A stretch of DNA of 64,000 nucleotides from Tectiglobus sp965224045 (GCA_965224045.1 CBDCYD010000015.1:1178001-1242000); one strand, 5' to 3'. Counted from the stretch's first letter, positions 16,656 to 26,136 are shown. Notes: generated by a model from the letters alone, not told the origin. Translations and numbers: made by a program.

Positions 16656-17849
16656 ATGAAGTATCCAGAAAACGGTTCGCTGCTGGAGCGACTGGGACGC
16701 GCCGGCAACGATACATCGCATGCCGCTTCGGACGACTACAGCGCATCGTGGCACATCTGCCCGCAGGCTGAGGCAGCAACGTCCGCCGCACCCATAGCTC
16801 AGCGCAGGGCCAAACACGTCGCACTGGGGCACGTCGCGCTGAGGAAGGAGGGCCCGGTCCAGCCGAACGACCAGTCTCTCGCGCAGCTTGTCGCCGATCT
16901 CACGCATGCCATCGCAGCCGATGAAAGGCGCATCGCAAGCGACGTTGCGGCTGCGGGCAAAGCTCTGGCGGTGACCGACGCTGGCGGCCGGCCTCGGCTC
17001 GACGATGGGGAGCCGCCGCGGACTTGGACGGGGTTCGGCGTCGGCGTCGTGTCCGGCGTTGCGTGCGGATGGGGCGTCATGCTGCTCACGCTGGCAACCC
17101 TAAGCGCCGTACAACCGCAGCCGACGGTGGCCGCGATCAATTTCACGGGCAACGTGCGTCTTGCGACGGAACGTCCGACAACCACGGCCGTACGGTTCAA
17201 GCCGACGATGGCAACGCAATCTGCGGCCCGCTTCAGCCCGGCAGACCGACTGGTCGTGGCTCTTGCATCGAAGCCCCCGCATGCGCTGCACGCCAGCCAT
17301 GACGACCATCAGTTGGACGCGGTGCCGGAACAGCAGATCGTAAACTCCGGCGCCATCACCGAACCATCGCCGGAGCCTGGCGAACAGCCCGCACGCATGG
17401 CAGCCGCGGTGATCGAAGATCCCGCCCCGCTGGCCGATCGTACGCCGCCGCACGTTCAACGCCCCGTCAAGTCGAATCAACAGACGGCTGCTCTCGGCAA
17501 TGGCGCCGCTGTTGCCGGGAACCCGCTGATGCCGCCACTTCCTGAGCGGCGTTCGCAGGAACTGGCTGCAGCGAACCTGGCGACGGACGCGGATCGCAAG
17601 GCAACATCACCCGATTCGCTCCCTAGCGCGGACTCGCGCGCGCGCCGGTTGCATGTTCCCAGACGCGGAAAGCACCAGGTTCGTAGATCCGGGCGGTCGC
17701 GCGCCGCTGCAGTCAATCGGCTCCAGCGCAGGCAAAAACCGCCTCGATCCGCCCGCACGACGTCGCCGGCAACCAATGCACAGGTTGGTTTCGCGCAAGC
17801 AGTTCCTCGGCCCGCCTGGGCAAGAAATGCGTTTCGAACGAACAATTGA
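16656..17849 (+). CDS. Hypothetical single-TM protein, Pro/Ala-rich periplasmic part
   Basis: A 397-aa protein of no known family. AGAGGGGAG lies just before the ATG, supporting the start. Residues 1-120 are cytoplasmic and contain a helical stretch (SLAQLVADLTHAIAADERRI). One TM helix lies at about 126-150 (GVVSGVACGWGVMLLTLATL). The remainder is predicted periplasmic, low in complexity, rich in Ala/Pro/Arg and increasingly basic towards the C-terminus (SRARRLHVPRRGKHQVRRSG). Its position between the CHASE2 gene and the FecR-like gene, same strand, suggests a shared envelope function. It could be a tether like TonB-type or SPOR-type proteins, but no motif proves this. Confidence 0.6.
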   Translation: MKYPENGSLLERLGRAGNDTSHAASDDYSASWHICPQAEAATSAAPIAQRRAKHVALGHVALRKEGPVQPNDQSLAQLVADLTHAIAADERRIASDVAAAGKALAVTDAGGRPRLDDGEPPRTWTGFGVGVVSGVACGWGVMLLTLATLSAVQPQPTVAAINFTGNVRLATERPTTTAVRFKPTMATQSAARFSPADRLVVALASKPPHALHASHDDHQLDAVPEQQIVNSGAITEPSPEPGEQPARMAAAVIEDPAPLADRTPPHVQRPVKSNQQTAALGNGAAVAGNPLMPPLPERRSQELAAANLATDADRKATSPDSLPSADSRARRLHVPRRGKHQVRRSGRSRAAAVNRLQRRQKPPRSARTTSPATNAQVGFAQAVPRPAWARNAFRTNN

Positions 17850-18024
17850 TCGGCCCGACCGGAGCGAACACTGCCACTCGCATTGCGCTCCCGGTGCCCT
17901 TGAAAATCCACGGCATGTGTGAAGCAAACGTGTAACGCTTGCCCAAGACGCAATCCTGTGCTCCACAATTAAGATCAATACTTCACCTGCTCTGCGGATG
18001 ACGACCTGCTGGAGGTTTTCAATT

Positions 18025-18804
18025 ATGCTGTTCAATCTCGGAAGGAATTTTTCGTTCGGTGCAATGGTTGGGCTGGCCGCGATGGCCGCCACGACGGTTG
18101 CAGCCAGGGCACAAGCCATCGTGCTGCAATCGACCGTTGACAAATACAAGGCCGGCAGCACGCTCGCCAAGGCCGGCAGCGTTTCCATACCGGACGGCGG
18201 GAAGGTCGTGGTGGTGCTGCCTTCCGGCCAAACCCGCACCATTAATGGTCCGTTCGCCGGCAAGGTGAGCGACCTGTCGAAGGGTGGCGGGCGGTCGAAT
18301 GCGGCACTGTTCAATGCTGTGAAGCAGTTCCTCAAGACCGGCGGCGCGACGACCAGCAAGGTCGGCGCAATTCGTGGTGTCGCAAAGCGGAAGGGCTCCG
18401 ACGACAAGGGTGCCGCGCTGGCACCACTGCCCTTCTCCTGGACGCAGGTCCCGCTCAGCTCTCGCGGCGATCTGTGTCTGCAAAAGGATGGTGCGATCTC
18501 GATCGTGCGGGATTCGGTGACTGATCCGCTGACGGTTACGATCGTCGATCTCGTCAGCACGCAGCGCGCCAAGGTGACGTTCGGCGCCGGTGAACGCGCC
18601 GTCTCCTGGCCCGCAGACATCGCGGTCAAGAACGGTACGTTTGCGCTGCTTGCACCTGGACGGCGCATGCAGCAGATCCGCGTGCGCCTGATCAGCCCGC
18701 TGCCTGACGCCGCGCAGACCCTGAAGGTGCTGCACGGCCAACGCTGCAGCCTGCAATTCGACGCCTTCCTGCGCGGTTTCGCCGTCGCCAGCGACCAGAA
18801 CTGA
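18025..18804 (+). CDS. Exported FecR-like domain protein
   Basis: A 259-aa protein. I chose ATG 18025 because GGAGG precedes it by 9 bases; the in-frame upstream ATG at 17998 lacks this. A signal peptide spans about residues 1-31 (FGAMVGLAAMAATTVAARAQA). The next 60 residues follow the FecR beta pattern: YKAGSTLAKAGSVSIPDGGK, VVVVLPSGQTRTINGPFAGKV. The C-terminal half, with two cysteines (GDLCLQKDGAIS and HGQRCSLQFDAFL), is of unknown type. FecR-like exported proteins are often neighbours of CHASE2 receptors, which fits the gene at 15074. The convergent MFS gene ends 45 bases downstream. Confidence 0.7.
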   Translation: MLFNLGRNFSFGAMVGLAAMAATTVAARAQAIVLQSTVDKYKAGSTLAKAGSVSIPDGGKVVVVLPSGQTRTINGPFAGKVSDLSKGGGRSNAALFNAVKQFLKTGGATTSKVGAIRGVAKRKGSDDKGAALAPLPFSWTQVPLSSRGDLCLQKDGAISIVRDSVTDPLTVTIVDLVSTQRAKVTFGAGERAVSWPADIAVKNGTFALLAPGRRMQQIRVRLISPLPDAAQTLKVLHGQRCSLQFDAFLRGFAVASDQN

Positions 18805-18849
18805 CCGTATCAGGGCGGTTCGGCTTCGGCAGTACGGCACCGTCCATCG

Positions 18850-20199
18850 TCAGGACGCGGGCGCGCTTTCGTGTTGCGGCAAGGGGGATGGCAGCGCCGG
18901 CTCGGCTTCGGCCACAGGTTCGGCCACTGGCGGCGCCTCCGGGGTGTCGGGTTCGGGCACCTCGGCGGTCGGGTCGGCGCGCGGGTCGAGTTCAAAGACC
19001 GCAGGCGTCGTGCGCGGCATGAGCACGAAGTCTTCCTTGTGACGATCGGGGATGCGCGGGCGAATCTGGCCACGGACTGCCACGGTCGCGGTGATCGCAA
19101 TGTGGGCCAAAGTGGTCGTCGCGAACAGGGCGCCCGGTCCGAACTGGTCCATCGCAAATGCTGCGATGACCGGCCCAATCACGGCGCCGATGGAAAAGAT
19201 CAGGAGCAGACTGCTTGCCACTTCAACGGCGCGGCGCTTGCTGACCAGGTCATTGATGTGGGCGAGCGCCAGCGTGTAGATGGGAAAATTCGCGCCGCCG
19301 AAGAGCGCGACCCAAAAGAACATCATCGCAACGTTGTCGCGCGGCGCGACCGTCAGGCCGATGCCGCCAATACCGGCTGCTACCGCGGACAACGCGAGAA
19401 AGCTGCGCCGGCCGAGGCGGTCTGAGAGGCTACCGACAGGCCATTGCGTGACCGCGCCGGCCAATACTCCGCAAGCAAGGAACAGCGCAATGCCGCCCGA
19501 TGTGTAGCCCAGTTCCTTCGCGAACACCGGACTCAACATCCAGAACGCGCCGTTGGTAACGCCGCATAGAAAGGCTGCGAGCCAGGCAACCGGCGAGATA
19601 TAGAAGATCCAGCCAAGGCGCAACTTGGCGCGCTTGGGCGGGACCGGAGCAATGGTCGTCGTCAGTGCGATCGGCACGGCTGCCAGCGAAAACAGAATGG
19701 CGATGATCGTGAACAATTCGAAACTCGCCGGCTCGTTGAGCGAAATCATCTGCATACCGGCCATCAAGACCGTGAGGTGAATGAGCGTGTAGGCGCCAAG
19801 GACGCGCCCACGGGTCTCCTGGTCGGCTGCCGCGGAAAGCCAACTCTCGATGACCAGCAGGACGCCGGCAATCGTCACGCCCGTGACGAGCCTCAAAAAT
19901 GTCCATACTAGCGGGTCGGCGCTCATCGGATAGATCAGCGGTGCCACGGATGCGATGGCGGAAAATGCAGCAAATGCCCTGATGTGGCCGACGCGCGCGA
20001 CCAGCGCCGGTGTCATCAGGCAGCCGCCAATCTGGCCAAGGTAATAGGCCGAACCCATCAGCCCGACGTGGAGGTCGCTGAAACCGTCGATTTCGGCGCG
20101 TATCGGCAGCAGCACTGCCTGCAGGCCGCCACCCAGCATGAGCACCGCGGTGGCAAGCAGCAACGCCGTGACCGGTCGGAGAACGCCCGTCATCACCAT
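18850..20199 (-). CDS. MFS transporter (YcaD-like) with Pro/Glu-rich cytoplasmic tail
   Basis: A 449-aa carrier with about 12 hydrophobic segments. GGAGG lies directly upstream of ATG 20199, so the 22-residue longer frame is rejected. Motifs include LPIRAEIDGFSDLHVGLMGS in the first half and the loop motif WPVGSLSDRLGRRSFL after helix 8, plus GANFPIYTLALAHINDLV in the second half, which resembles the YcaD/UhpC-like group of putative exporters. The last 60 residues are rich in Pro, Glu and Ala (EVPEPDTPEAPPVAEPVAEA) and are probably disordered and cytoplasmic. The substrate is unknown. The upstream gap to 20575 holds repeat B1. Confidence 0.87.
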   Translation of the reverse strand: MVMTGVLRPVTALLLATAVLMLGGGLQAVLLPIRAEIDGFSDLHVGLMGSAYYLGQIGGCLMTPALVARVGHIRAFAAFSAIASVAPLIYPMSADPLVWTFLRLVTGVTIAGVLLVIESWLSAAADQETRGRVLGAYTLIHLTVLMAGMQMISLNEPASFELFTIIAILFSLAAVPIALTTTIAPVPPKRAKLRLGWIFYISPVAWLAAFLCGVTNGAFWMLSPVFAKELGYTSGGIALFLACGVLAGAVTQWPVGSLSDRLGRRSFLALSAVAAGIGGIGLTVAPRDNVAMMFFWVALFGGANFPIYTLALAHINDLVSKRRAVEVASSLLLIFSIGAVIGPVIAAFAMDQFGPGALFATTTLAHIAITATVAVRGQIRPRIPDRHKEDFVLMPRTTPAVFELDPRADPTAEVPEPDTPEAPPVAEPVAEAEPALPSPLPQHESAPAS

Positions 20200-20449
20200 G
20201 TTGCACCTCCGAAGGAGTGCGAAAAAAGAGAAGGAGGGATGGGCCCGAAAATTACGCCGGCCCACTGCTCATGTGCGTGACCCTATGGGTCTTCGGCGAG
20301 CTCGAAAAGACCAGGATGCGACGCACCTATTCCAAACGCGACACGGATTTCGCACCGGCTGACCGGGGGACAGCAGCGCTCACCAATCAGGCCCGAGCCG
20401 CACGTCACAGGTTCCAACGGCACGGGCCGGTCCGGGCCTTGCGGGGCGC

Positions 20450-20579
20450 CTAGAGCGTTTCAGGTTTAGCTGGAACCGTCCCACTCCCCCGCCCGGCCGC
20501 CCAAAACCACGATTGCATGGGCGGCCGGGCGGGGGAGTGGGCAGGCGGTGTGATTCCGCCTAAGGCGGAAACGATCTAT
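20450..20579 (+). repeat. Family B palindromic element, copy B1 (alpha type)
   Basis: This 130-bp element runs from CTAG (20450-20453) to CTAT (20576-20579). It has a left small stem TTTCAGGTTTAGCTGGAA, a central stem with perfect 24-base arms (CCCACTCCCCCGCCCGGCCG and its complement) around an AAACCACGATTGCA loop, and a right stem TTCCGCCTAAGGCGGAA. The right boundary provides the TAG stop (minus strand) of the oxidoreductase gene. It is almost identical to B4 and B5. The rest of the 20200-20575 gap shows no gene. Confidence 0.9.
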
Positions 20580-23500
20580 TCGGCTGCAACCTTGACCGGG
20601 CTCGGGTTGTCGACTTCTGCGAGAAGCGCCTTCTGGCGGGCCATTGCCTTTTCGTAGTTGGCCAGCTTGATGTGGCCGAAACCCTTGATCTCCATCGGCA
20701 GGCCGGCGAGCTGCGTGATGGCTGCGTGCGTGTCAGGCGCCAGCTTCGGGATGACACGGTCGAGCAAAGCTTCATAGTCTGCGATCATCTGGCGTTCGCG
20801 CTTGCGCTCGTCCGTGTACCCGAAAATGTCCCATTTCGTACCGCGCAGGTTCTTCCGCTTCGCGAGGAAGCGGAAGACGTGCAGCATCCAGGGACCGAAC
20901 GTCATCTTGTAGGGATGACCGGTTTGCTTGTCGCGGCGCCACCACGAAAGCAGTGGCGGGGCCAGATGGAACTCGATCCTGCCAACGCCGTCGAAGTTCT
21001 TTTTGACCTGGGCATCGAAGTCGCCGCTGGTGTACATGCGCGCGACTTCATACTCGTCCTTGTAGGCGAGCAGTTTGTAATAGCCACGCGCGGCCGCCTC
21101 GGCGAGGCCGCTACGGCCGGAAGCCAGTTCTTTTTCCTTGGCCGCGATCCAGTCGACCTTGGCTTTGTAACGATTTGCCAAGTTTGCATCCTGGTAGTCG
21201 GTCAGCAGGGCGACACGGAGCGCGACGATGTCCTCCAGCGTTTCCGGTCCCTGGTCTTCGGCTTCACCCTTCGGCTTGGCGATGCGGTCAAGGGCAGCGC
21301 GATCGTGAGCGGCGAGACGACCAAAGCGGAACGCCTGGCGGTTCATTTCAACCGCGGCACCGTTGAGCCGGATGGCCTCTTCGATGGCCTCGGAACCAAC
21401 CGGCACATGACCCTGCTGATAGGCCATGCCGAGCAGGAACATGTTCGAGGCTATGGAATCGCCGAACAGACGCACCGCGTAGTCGTGCGCATTGATCATC
21501 GAGACCTCGCCCTTGCGCACGCGCTCGGTGATCGTCTGTTGCAGGGTCTGGCCCGGAACCTCGAGCAGCGGGTCGCGCGTGAAGTCACCCGTCGTCATCT
21601 CGTAAGTGTTGACGACGACCGCCGTTTCATCGGGGCGAACCGACTCCAGAACCTTGTTCGATGCGGTGACGACGAGGTCGCCGCCGAGGATGACGTCCGC
21701 CCCGCCGACGCCGACCCTAATGGCATGGATGTCATCTGACGTGTCGGCAATTTTCAGATGACAGGCGACGGCGCCGCCCTTCTGTGCAAGGCCGGCCATG
21801 TCGATCGCGCCAAAGCCTTTGCCCTCGAGGTGGGCCGCCTGGCCGACAACGGCCGAGATCGTAACCACGCCGGTGCCGCCGACACCGGTGATGATCATCG
21901 CGTAAGGGTCGTTGGTCGCCGGCAACCGCGGCTCAGGCAGGCTGCCCAGCATGTCCGTAATCCCGCTGTGGCCCTTGGCTGCGCCCTCGGCCTTTTTCGG
22001 CTTGGCACCGTGCAGCGTCACGAAACTCGGGCAGAAGCCCTCGATGCAGGAGAAGTCCTTGTTGCATGCGGATTGGTCGATCTGGCGTTTGCGGCCGAGT
22101 TCCGTCTCCAACGGCAGCACCGCGACGCAGTTCGACTTGACGCCGCAATCGCCGCAGCCTTCGCACACCGCCGGGTTGATGAACACCCGCTTGTCGGGAT
22201 CGGGAAACGTGCCGCGCTTGCGGCGGCGGCGCTTTTCGGATGCGCAGGTCTGATCGTAGATCATCGCCGTCACGCCGCCGATCTCCGCGAGGTTTTTCTG
22301 TACCGTCATCAGGTCGCGGCGGTGATGGACCTTGATGTTGCCCGGCATGCGGCCGGCAAAGCCATACTTGTCGGGTTCATCGGTCACCACATCGACGCGC
22401 TTGACGCCTTCAGCGAGCAACTGGGCGGCAATGGCCTGCACCGACATGCCGCCGTCCAGTGCCTGGCCACCGGTCATTGCGACGGCATCGTTGTAGAGTA
22501 CCTTGTAGGTCACGTTCGTGCCGGCAGCGATGGCGGCGCGGATCGCTAAGCTGCCCGAATGAATGTAGGTTCCGTCGCCGAGATTCTGGAAGACGTGGCC
22601 GCGCTTCGAGAATGGCGCTTCGCCAATCCAGTTGGCCCCCTCGCCGCCCATGTGCGTAAAGCCTTCTGTCGAACGGTCCATCCATTGCGCCATGTAGTGG
22701 CAGCCAATGCCGGCGTAGGCGTGAGAGCCATCGGGTACCTTGGTCGAGGTGTTGTGCGGACAGCCGGCGCAGAAGTAGGGCGTGCGGATGAAGGCTTCCG
22801 GCGTCACCGGTTTGTTGCCGCGGATCTGCTTGAGAGCGGAGACACGGCGCTTGATTCCTTCGCCGCCCAACTCGGCCTGTATCAGCCTTTCGCCAACCGC
22901 GATGGCAACCTCGGTCGGCTCCAATGCGCCCTTGGCCGGGAACAGCCATTGGTCGTGCTCGTCCTTCTTGCCGAGCACCCGGGGGCGGGCTGCACGGTCG
23001 AACAGCTGCTCCTTGATCTGCGTTTCGATCAACGCGCGCTTTTCTTCGACGACAATGATCAGGTCGAGGCCTTCCGCGAACTTCGAAATTCCTTCAGGTT
23101 CGAGTGGCCAGGTCATGCCGACCTTGTAGAGGCGAATGCCGATATCGTTGGCCCTAATCTCATCGATGCCCAGCATGTCGAGCGCTGCACGGACATCGAG
23201 ATAGCTCTTGCCCGTCGAGATGATGCCGATACGTGCGTTCGAGCCGCCGCTCATGACCATCTTGTCGAGACCATTGGCGCGGGCAAAGGCGAGCATCGCT
23301 GCGCGCTTGAAGTCGTGGAGACGCTCTTCCTTGTCCAGAGCCTGGTCGGCAAGGCGAATGTTCAATCCGCCGGGCGGCATGCGAAAGGCGGCGTCGTCGG
23401 GGATCTTGATGGTGATGCGATCCAGCCGACCATCGACCGTCGCGGTCGACTCGATGTTGTCCTTGACGCACTTGAGGCCGACCCAGACACCGGCATAGCG

Positions 23501-24070
23501 CGACAACGCATAGCCGAGAATGCCGTAGTCCAAAATCTCCTGCACGCCGGCAGGATTGAGCACGGGGATCATGTAATCGAGGAACGCGAACTCGGATTGG
23601 TGGGCAGACGTTGAACTCTCACACGTGTGATCGTCACCCATCAGGGCAAGGACACCACCGTGCTTCGATGAGCCGGCATGGTTGGCATGGCGGAAGACAT
23701 CGCCGGTCCGATCAACGCCCGGGCCCTTGCCGTACCAAAGGCCGAAGACGCCGTCGAACTTGCCTTCGCCGCGCAGTTCCGCCTGCTGCGTACCCCAAAG
23801 TGCCGTTGCGGCGAGATCTTCGTTGAGGCCAGGCTGGAAGATAATGTCGTTGCTCTTAAGGAGTTGGTCGACACGCAGCAACGAACCTTCCAGACCTGCA
23901 ATCGGCGAGCCGCGATAACCTGACACGTAGGCGGCGGTGTTGAGGCCCGCCCGGCGGTCGCGCTCCTTCTGCATCAGAAGCAGGCGGACAACGGCCTGGG
24001 TTCCGGTCAGGATCTGATAATCGTCGTTCAAGTCGAACTTGCTGTCCAGGCTGGCGACGCGCTTTGGCAT
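20576..24070 (-). CDS. Fused indolepyruvate:ferredoxin oxidoreductase-type 2-oxoacid oxidoreductase
   Basis: This 1164-aa enzyme oxidatively decarboxylates aryl or branched 2-oxoacids to acyl-CoA while reducing ferredoxin. It is the one-polypeptide form in which IorA- and IorB-type domains are joined. The N-terminal region has GTQAVVRLLLMQKERDRRAG and GYRGSPIAGLEG; the TPP-binding part has YFCAGCPHNTSTKVPDGS and GGEGANWIGEAPFSKRGHVF. A reduced cysteine cluster is seen near residue 633 (CEGCGDCGVKSNC), and the gamma domain follows (MIITGVGGTGVVTISAVVGQAAHLEG). GAGGTG precedes the ATG. In aerobic alphaproteobacteria it serves aromatic and branched amino acid breakdown. The stop is embedded in repeat B1. 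Confidence 0.93.
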   Translation of the reverse strand: MPKRVASLDSKFDLNDDYQILTGTQAVVRLLLMQKERDRRAGLNTAAYVSGYRGSPIAGLEGSLLRVDQLLKSNDIIFQPGLNEDLAATALWGTQQAELRGEGKFDGVFGLWYGKGPGVDRTGDVFRHANHAGSSKHGGVLALMGDDHTCESSTSAHQSEFAFLDYMIPVLNPAGVQEILDYGILGYALSRYAGVWVGLKCVKDNIESTATVDGRLDRITIKIPDDAAFRMPPGGLNIRLADQALDKEERLHDFKRAAMLAFARANGLDKMVMSGGSNARIGIISTGKSYLDVRAALDMLGIDEIRANDIGIRLYKVGMTWPLEPEGISKFAEGLDLIIVVEEKRALIETQIKEQLFDRAARPRVLGKKDEHDQWLFPAKGALEPTEVAIAVGERLIQAELGGEGIKRRVSALKQIRGNKPVTPEAFIRTPYFCAGCPHNTSTKVPDGSHAYAGIGCHYMAQWMDRSTEGFTHMGGEGANWIGEAPFSKRGHVFQNLGDGTYIHSGSLAIRAAIAAGTNVTYKVLYNDAVAMTGGQALDGGMSVQAIAAQLLAEGVKRVDVVTDEPDKYGFAGRMPGNIKVHHRRDLMTVQKNLAEIGGVTAMIYDQTCASEKRRRRKRGTFPDPDKRVFINPAVCEGCGDCGVKSNCVAVLPLETELGRKRQIDQSACNKDFSCIEGFCPSFVTLHGAKPKKAEGAAKGHSGITDMLGSLPEPRLPATNDPYAMIITGVGGTGVVTISAVVGQAAHLEGKGFGAIDMAGLAQKGGAVACHLKIADTSDDIHAIRVGVGGADVILGGDLVVTASNKVLESVRPDETAVVVNTYEMTTGDFTRDPLLEVPGQTLQQTITERVRKGEVSMINAHDYAVRLFGDSIASNMFLLGMAYQQGHVPVGSEAIEEAIRLNGAAVEMNRQAFRFGRLAAHDRAALDRIAKPKGEAEDQGPETLEDIVALRVALLTDYQDANLANRYKAKVDWIAAKEKELASGRSGLAEAAARGYYKLLAYKDEYEVARMYTSGDFDAQVKKNFDGVGRIEFHLAPPLLSWWRRDKQTGHPYKMTFGPWMLHVFRFLAKRKNLRGTKWDIFGYTDERKRERQMIADYEALLDRVIPKLAPDTHAAITQLAGLPMEIKGFGHIKLANYEKAMARQKALLAEVDNPSPVKVAAE

Positions 24071-24163
24071 GGGACACCTCGGTTCGCTGCGTGCAGCGAG
24101 TGTATTGTTGCCTGCCAGGAATAGTCGGCAGGATTTAGGTCAGGATTACTGACATAATAACCA

Positions 24164-24178
24164 GTATGACGCTCATAC
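24164..24178. promoter_or_regulatory. 15-bp palindrome upstream of the oxidoreductase gene
   Basis: GTATGA-CGC-TCATAC has perfect 6-base arms and lies about 95 bases upstream of the start at 24070. It is of the size expected for a dimeric repressor site (TetR or GntR type). The regulator is not identified. The region 24071-24325 shows nothing else that I can support. Confidence 0.35.
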
Positions 24179-24325
24179 GGAAGTCTTAATTAGAAGGTGG
24201 GCGGGCTTGAAGATTCAATAGCGTTCACGCCGATATTGAATAACTTTTGCGCGCTTTGCGCCCTCCCGGCAGCCGCGTCTCGACCCGGGTCAGGTAAACC
24301 CGCGCCGTGCCCAGGCAAATCAACG

Positions 24326-24358
24326 AAAAATGGCCCCGGCGGAAATGCCGACGGGGCC
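24326..24358 (-). terminator. Rho-independent terminator of the DUF2853 gene
   Basis: Read on the minus strand, GGCCCCGTCGG and CCGCCGGGGCC pair with one mismatch around a CATTT loop and are followed by ATTTTTC. It is placed correctly to end transcripts from the DUF2853 gene after they pass through repeat B2. Confidence 0.7.
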
Positions 24359-24389
24359 AAGACTTAAAAACTGCTGTCTTGCCAGGTGG

Positions 24390-24515
24390 TTATAGTCTTT
24401 CAGTTTGAGCTGAAACCATCCCGCTCCCCTCCCGACCACCCAATACAATGATGCCGTGGGCGGTCGGGAGGGAAGCGGGCCGGCGATGCGATCCGCCTAA
24501 GGCGGAAATCTCTAG
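24390..24515 (+). repeat. Family B element, copy B2 (beta type)
   Basis: It has the same three-hairpin plan as B1 but with a changed central stem: CCCGCTCCCCTCCCGACCACCCA pairs with TGGGCGGTCGGGAGGG-AAGCGGG around ATACAATGATGCCG. The right stem CCGCCTAAGGCGG is retained. The left boundary is degenerate (TATA); the right boundary is CTAG (24512-24515), whose complement provides the stop codon of the DUF2853 gene. Confidence 0.85.
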
Positions 24516-24829
24516 GCCAGGCTCGAGAGCTTGCCGAATTTATCAGCGAGCAGATAGTAAAAGGTGACACGGTTCTTGCGCTGATCACCCTTCATCGCCT
24601 CGCAGACTTCCTGGATGACCTTGTCAAGATCAGCATCGGAGGCGGTCAGCCCGAGCTTCTTTTTGCACCAGCTGTCGCGAACGCGGGCGAGTTCGTCCTT
24701 GGACGAACACGAAACCAGCGAAGCGTCCTTGCTTTTCAGTGCGATTCCAAGGTGTTTGATGATTCCGGCAACGGCCTTTTCGTCGGCATTGGCGGCATAG
24801 CGTTTGACGTCGTCCAGGTGCTCGGACAT
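24512..24829 (-). CDS. DUF2853 family small protein
   Basis: A 105-aa soluble helical protein. The start at 24829 is supported by GGGAG upstream; the frame extends further back but without coding character. It has the DUF2853 layout, with SEHLDDVKRYAANADEKAV, IIKHLGIALKSKDASLVSCS, VRDSWCKKKLGL and the C-terminal VTFYYLLADKFGKL. The molecular function of DUF2853 is unknown as far as I know. It has no operon partners. Its last codon GCC and stop TAG form the CTAG edge of repeat B2, and a terminator hairpin lies beyond the repeat. Confidence 0.88.
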   Translation of the reverse strand: MSEHLDDVKRYAANADEKAVAGIIKHLGIALKSKDASLVSCSSKDELARVRDSWCKKKLGLTASDADLDKVIQEVCEAMKGDQRKNRVTFYYLLADKFGKLSSLA

Positions 24830-25015
24830 AGCGGGATCTCCCTTTTCGTTTTGCCTTCGGCGAGGCCACACACGCCCGGCCGGCATGCTCTCATTCCGCG
24901 CTTGCGCGGTTGCCTGACAAAACAATAACGCAAGCGCGACTCGAACCGAGCCCGCGAATAGTACTGCAACTTAAGGAAAATTCGAGGCTTTTCGCAGGCC
25001 AGCCGTTAACAACTG

Positions 25016-26077
25016 CTATGCGATCCGGGCGGTAGCGAGCGGATCCGACAGACCTGTCACGCTCTCGCGAAACTGCATATAACTTTCGTAAATGCGCTGC
25101 ACGGTCGAATCGTTGCCCACGAGATCGTCAAGGCGCGCGATGGCGGCGTGATTGATCGCGCGCGTGACGTCATGGGGGAGCTGATCCTTGTGAATGCCAC
25201 GCGCAGCCAAGAGATGTGGCGCAACGCCAGTGTCGTGTGCATCGTGCTCGCTCAATGCCTGATGATAGGCCTCCGCCGCGGCAGCCGAGACCGCCGCCTG
25301 CAGTGTGGGCTCGAGTTGCTGCCACAGCGCGCTCGACAGCCCGAACGACAACACCATGCCATGCCGGTTAAAGCCGTCGCGGAACCAATATCGATGTAGG
25401 ACTTCGCCCTGCGGCGCCGTTCGGGCCAGCCAGGCCGTGATGCCGAGCAGGGGCTCCTCGAGGTCGGCGGTGGCGCCGTTGTCCGGGCCCAGGATGCTCA
25501 TTCCCAGATGGGCGGCGACGTCTGCCGCCATGCCGGTCACGCGGATGCTGCGCGCGTGCAAATCGGCGAGCAGATCGAGCGGTGCCTTCGACCAAAGCCC
25601 GACCCGCCGTCCGGAATGGCCTGCGGCAAACGCCTTGACGCCAATGTCGCCGGTAATGCGGTCCCAATGCATTTGACCGCCCCCGGCCTGCAGCCACATC
25701 GCAAAGTGCTCCGGTGCAAGACCGAGATCACCCGGTAGGGCGGAAAGAAAGGCAAGGCCCGGATGCCGATCGATATGGTCTGCCTCGGTGCCGAAATAGG
25801 CGTCGCCGGCGCCGCTGAGGAGAACGTCGTGCCCGGCTGCCCCGTGTTCGAAAAATTGCAAGCTTATCCGGCCGCCCGTCAGTTCCCGCAACCGCAATGA
25901 CAAACGATCGGCGCGGTCACGAAGGTATCCGTTCGCAAAGGCCGGCGCCAGCGCCGTACGCAAGGTGATCTGATCACCGTCGCGGTTCTGGGCCGCGTTG
26001 GCGCTTCCCACGTGTGCTGCTGCACCGCCGGTTGCAACGGCCGCACCGGTAGACTTCAAAAACGTACGCCGATCCAT
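25016..26077 (-). CDS. Tat-exported TRAP-type (DctP-like) solute-binding protein
   Basis: A 353-aa protein starting at the ATG 26077 (MDRRTFLKSTGAAVATGGAA), a twin-arginine signal with RRTFLK at residues 3-8 and cleavage near ANA in the low thirties. The mature part shows the DctP-like order LRTALAPAFANGYLRDRADR, GRISLQFFEHG, SIRVTGMAADVAAHLGMSIL, and a C-terminal helix bundle (IYESYMQFRESV). TRAP binding proteins normally lie beside DctQ and DctM membrane genes; neither is here, so this is an orphan receptor. It may feed a distant transporter or have another periplasmic role. A 15-bp repeat array lies about 60 bases upstream of its start. Confidence 0.75.
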   Translation of the reverse strand: MDRRTFLKSTGAAVATGGAAAHVGSANAAQNRDGDQITLRTALAPAFANGYLRDRADRLSLRLRELTGGRISLQFFEHGAAGHDVLLSGAGDAYFGTEADHIDRHPGLAFLSALPGDLGLAPEHFAMWLQAGGGQMHWDRITGDIGVKAFAAGHSGRRVGLWSKAPLDLLADLHARSIRVTGMAADVAAHLGMSILGPDNGATADLEEPLLGITAWLARTAPQGEVLHRYWFRDGFNRHGMVLSFGLSSALWQQLEPTLQAAVSAAAAEAYHQALSEHDAHDTGVAPHLLAARGIHKDQLPHDVTRAINHAAIARLDDLVGNDSTVQRIYESYMQFRESVTGLSDPLATARIA

Positions 26078-26136
26078 CACCGTCCACCCCGGAACACGAA
26101 CTCTAAAGATACGCAGGTCTGCAAATCGCACAGGCT

